The notes under the pieces are model-generated. The model was not told the origin of the DNA. It ran no database searches and saw nothing but the letters and a program-made list of their open reading frames with translations. A stretch of DNA of 6,414 nucleotides from JBGPIK01 sp041484845 (GTDB lineage: Bacteria; Desulfobacterota; Binatia; UBA9968). The stretch is taken from NCBI GenBank assembly GCA_041484845.1, contig JBGPIK010000389.1:1-6414 (forward strand), in the 5' to 3' direction. Below, in pieces: positions 4,943 to 6,414 of this stretch (position 1 is its first letter; every line of letters starts with the position of its first letter). The translations under genes and the position numbers were made by a program.

Positions 4943-6414
4943 ATGCCACGCTACAGAATTGGAATCGATATCGGCGGCACTTTCACGGACCTGTCCGTGC
5001 TCGATGAGGAGGGAGGCGAGGTTTACAACTCCAAAGTTTTGAGCACTCCCGCGGATCTGACGCGCGGCGTGATGCAAGCTCTGGAGGACTTTTTCGCCTC
5101 CGGCCGCGCTCCCGAAGAAGTGACTTTCCTTTTTCATGCAACCACGATCGCAACCAACGCTTTGTTGGAAAGGAAAGGTGCCAAGACCTGGCTGGTGATC
5201 ACCGAGGGCTTTACCGGGGTTTACGAAACGCCCGAACTGGGCGAGGTGCGCAGCGGCTCTTACGATTATCTCAGCTATCCGAAACCGCCGATGCTCGTGC
5301 GCCAGCGGGAGACCATCCAGATTCCCGAGCGGATGGATTTTCGCGGCCACGTGCTGCGGCCATTGGACGAAACTGAAACCCGGAGGCGGCTGGCGCGCTT
5401 GAAAGACAGCGGCGTCGAATCGATAGCGGTCTGCCTCATTTTCTCCTTCATGAATCCGGCGCATGAGCAGCGAGTGCGCGAATTGATTGCCGAAGTCGTA
5501 CCGGATGCGCATGTTTATATATCCGCGGAGACGCTGCCGCAGATCCGCGAATATCCACGGCTCACCACGACGGTGGTCAATGCCTATGTCGCCCCGGTGG
5601 TGAACCAATATATTCATCGCCTCGAAGAGGCGTTGAAATCCCGGCGCATCACACGGCCGCTTTATATCATGCAATCCAATGGCGGCAGCCTTACCGGCGG
5701 CGCGCTGCGCAGCATTCCCGTGCGCATGATTGAGTCCGGCCCAGCGGCGGGCGTTTTGGGCGCGGCCCATATCGGGCGCATGACCCATCAATTGAAAGTT
5801 ATCTCGTTCGACATGGGCGGCACCACGGCGAAGGCCGGTATTATCCAAGACGGCGAGCCGCGCATCGTGCCGCGTTTCCAAGCGGGTGAATTTCTTGTCA
5901 CTACGCCGTCACTCGATCTGGTGGAAATCGGCGCCGGCGGCGGCAGCATCGCTTGGATCGATAAAAGCGGCCTGCTCAAAGTCGGACCACAAAGCGCAGG
6001 CGCCGACCCAGGGCCGGCCTGTTATCCCAACGGCGGTTCACTGCCGACCGTCACCGACGCGGACGTTAGCCTGGGATGGTTAAATCCCAACTTCTTTGTC
6101 GGCGGTAAATTTCCGCTCAACGGCGCCGCGGCGACGCAGGCCATTACGACTCATATCGCGGAGCCACTGAAGCTCGAACCCATCGAGGCGGCCAACGGGA
6201 TCATTAAAATCGTCAGCTCGGGAATGGTAGAAGCGCTGCGTCTGGTCACGGTGTCACGGGGCGAGGACCCGCGCGAATATATTATGGTGGCGTTCGGCGG
6301 CGCCGGCCCGGTGCACGCCGCGCTGCTGGCGCAGGAGTTGAAGATTCCGCGCGTCTTGATTCCCGCATCGCCCGGTGTCCATTCGGCGATGGGATTGCTG
6401 GTATCGGATCTCAA
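4943..6414 (+). CDS. Hydantoinase A/oxoprolinase-family ATPase subunit (HyuA-like), 3' truncated by window edge
   Basis: The frame stays open from ATG 4943 to the right edge: 490 codons of a family usually near 650-720. HyuA-type proteins are the ATP-using subunit of N-methylhydantoinase, 5-oxoprolinase, and acetone and acetophenone carboxylases. The order of motifs is typical: phosphate-binding DIGGTFTD (9-16), HATTIATNALLE (65-76), IREYPRLTTTVVNAYV (201-216), MQSNGG (243-248), ESGPAAGVLGA (264-274), the second actin-fold loop FDMGGTTAK (289-297), IGAGGGSIAW (329-338), VGPQSAGADPGPACY (347-361), TVTDADV (369-375), FGGAGPVHA (451-459) and PASPGVHSAMGLL (474-486). MPRYRIGIDIGG is the normal N-terminus and AGGA sits 8 nt upstream. 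The family is certain, but hydantoinase, oxoprolinase and ketone carboxylase cannot be told apart here. The SDR and UbiD-family neighbours make a carboxylase attractive, which is inference. A HyuB-type partner is expected just downstream. Confidence 0.95.
   Translation, partial: MPRYRIGIDIGGTFTDLSVLDEEGGEVYNSKVLSTPADLTRGVMQALEDFFASGRAPEEVTFLFHATTIATNALLERKGAKTWLVITEGFTGVYETPELGEVRSGSYDYLSYPKPPMLVRQRETIQIPERMDFRGHVLRPLDETETRRRLARLKDSGVESIAVCLIFSFMNPAHEQRVRELIAEVVPDAHVYISAETLPQIREYPRLTTTVVNAYVAPVVNQYIHRLEEALKSRRITRPLYIMQSNGGSLTGGALRSIPVRMIESGPAAGVLGAAHIGRMTHQLKVISFDMGGTTAKAGIIQDGEPRIVPRFQAGEFLVTTPSLDLVEIGAGGGSIAWIDKSGLLKVGPQSAGADPGPACYPNGGSLPTVTDADVSLGWLNPNFFVGGKFPLNGAAATQAITTHIAEPLKLEPIEAANGIIKIVSSGMVEALRLVTVSRGEDPREYIMVAFGGAGPVHAALLAQELKIPRVLIPASPGVHSAMGLLVSDL

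Noticed and set aside
4913..5881. Long minus-strand open frame (322 codons) opposite the HyuA-family gene
   Set aside because: It lies opposite a frame with a complete set of HyuA motifs; its translation is rich in His/Arg and has no recognisable domain. It is an antisense shadow of biased codon use.

Overview
The window is a gene-dense stretch of a bacterial chromosome or metagenomic contig, with moderately GC-rich coding DNA. All five genes are on the + strand: the C-terminal half of an FAD-dependent oxidoreductase (1-774), a complete paralogue of it (890-2512), a short-chain dehydrogenase/reductase (2618-3361), a UbiD-family prFMN decarboxylase (3382-4827), and the first 490 codons of a hydantoinase A/oxoprolinase-family ATPase subunit (4943 to the right edge). 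I see no RNA genes, transposase, integrase or CRISPR. The gene content would suit an uncultured soil or sediment lineage (Deltaproteobacteria-like, Binatota, Rokubacteria or Tectomicrobia type), but that placement is an impression from gene content and cannot be proved from the sequence.

Metabolic reading: two phytoene-desaturase-like flavoproteins, an SDR that resembles (S)-1-phenylethanol dehydrogenase in its active-site region and C-terminus, a UbiD decarboxylase and a HyuA-type ATP-dependent carboxylase/hydrolase subunit look like a catabolic cluster for a cyclic, aromatic or terpenoid compound. A ketone made by the SDR could be carboxylated by the HyuA/HyuB-type enzyme, as in acetophenone metabolism, and UbiD could add or remove a carboxylate. 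The substrate is unknown. HyuB would be expected just beyond the right edge. No UbiX (prFMN synthase) is present.

The least ordinary part is between the genes. The SDR-UbiD gap is only 20 nt. The other three gaps are 115, 105 and 115 nt, and each contains short-period degenerate repeats. Gap 1 (775-889) has GTTCAAG-type 7-mers whose arms form a perfect 16-bp inverted repeat. Gap 2 (2505-2604, starting inside the upstream stop codon) has TGGAGTGA-type 8-mers and complementary CCANYACT-type 8-mers that form a perfect 15-bp inverted repeat. Gap 3 (4846-4908) has seven 9-mers of consensus GTTCAARNC. Gaps 1 and 3 share an exact 16-mer. Because the period changes from 7 to 8 to 9, these look like non-coding dispersed intergenic elements rather than peptide-coding repeats. 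The gap-1 element also creates a misleading TTG start (842) for the second gene, whose likely start is the ATG at 890.
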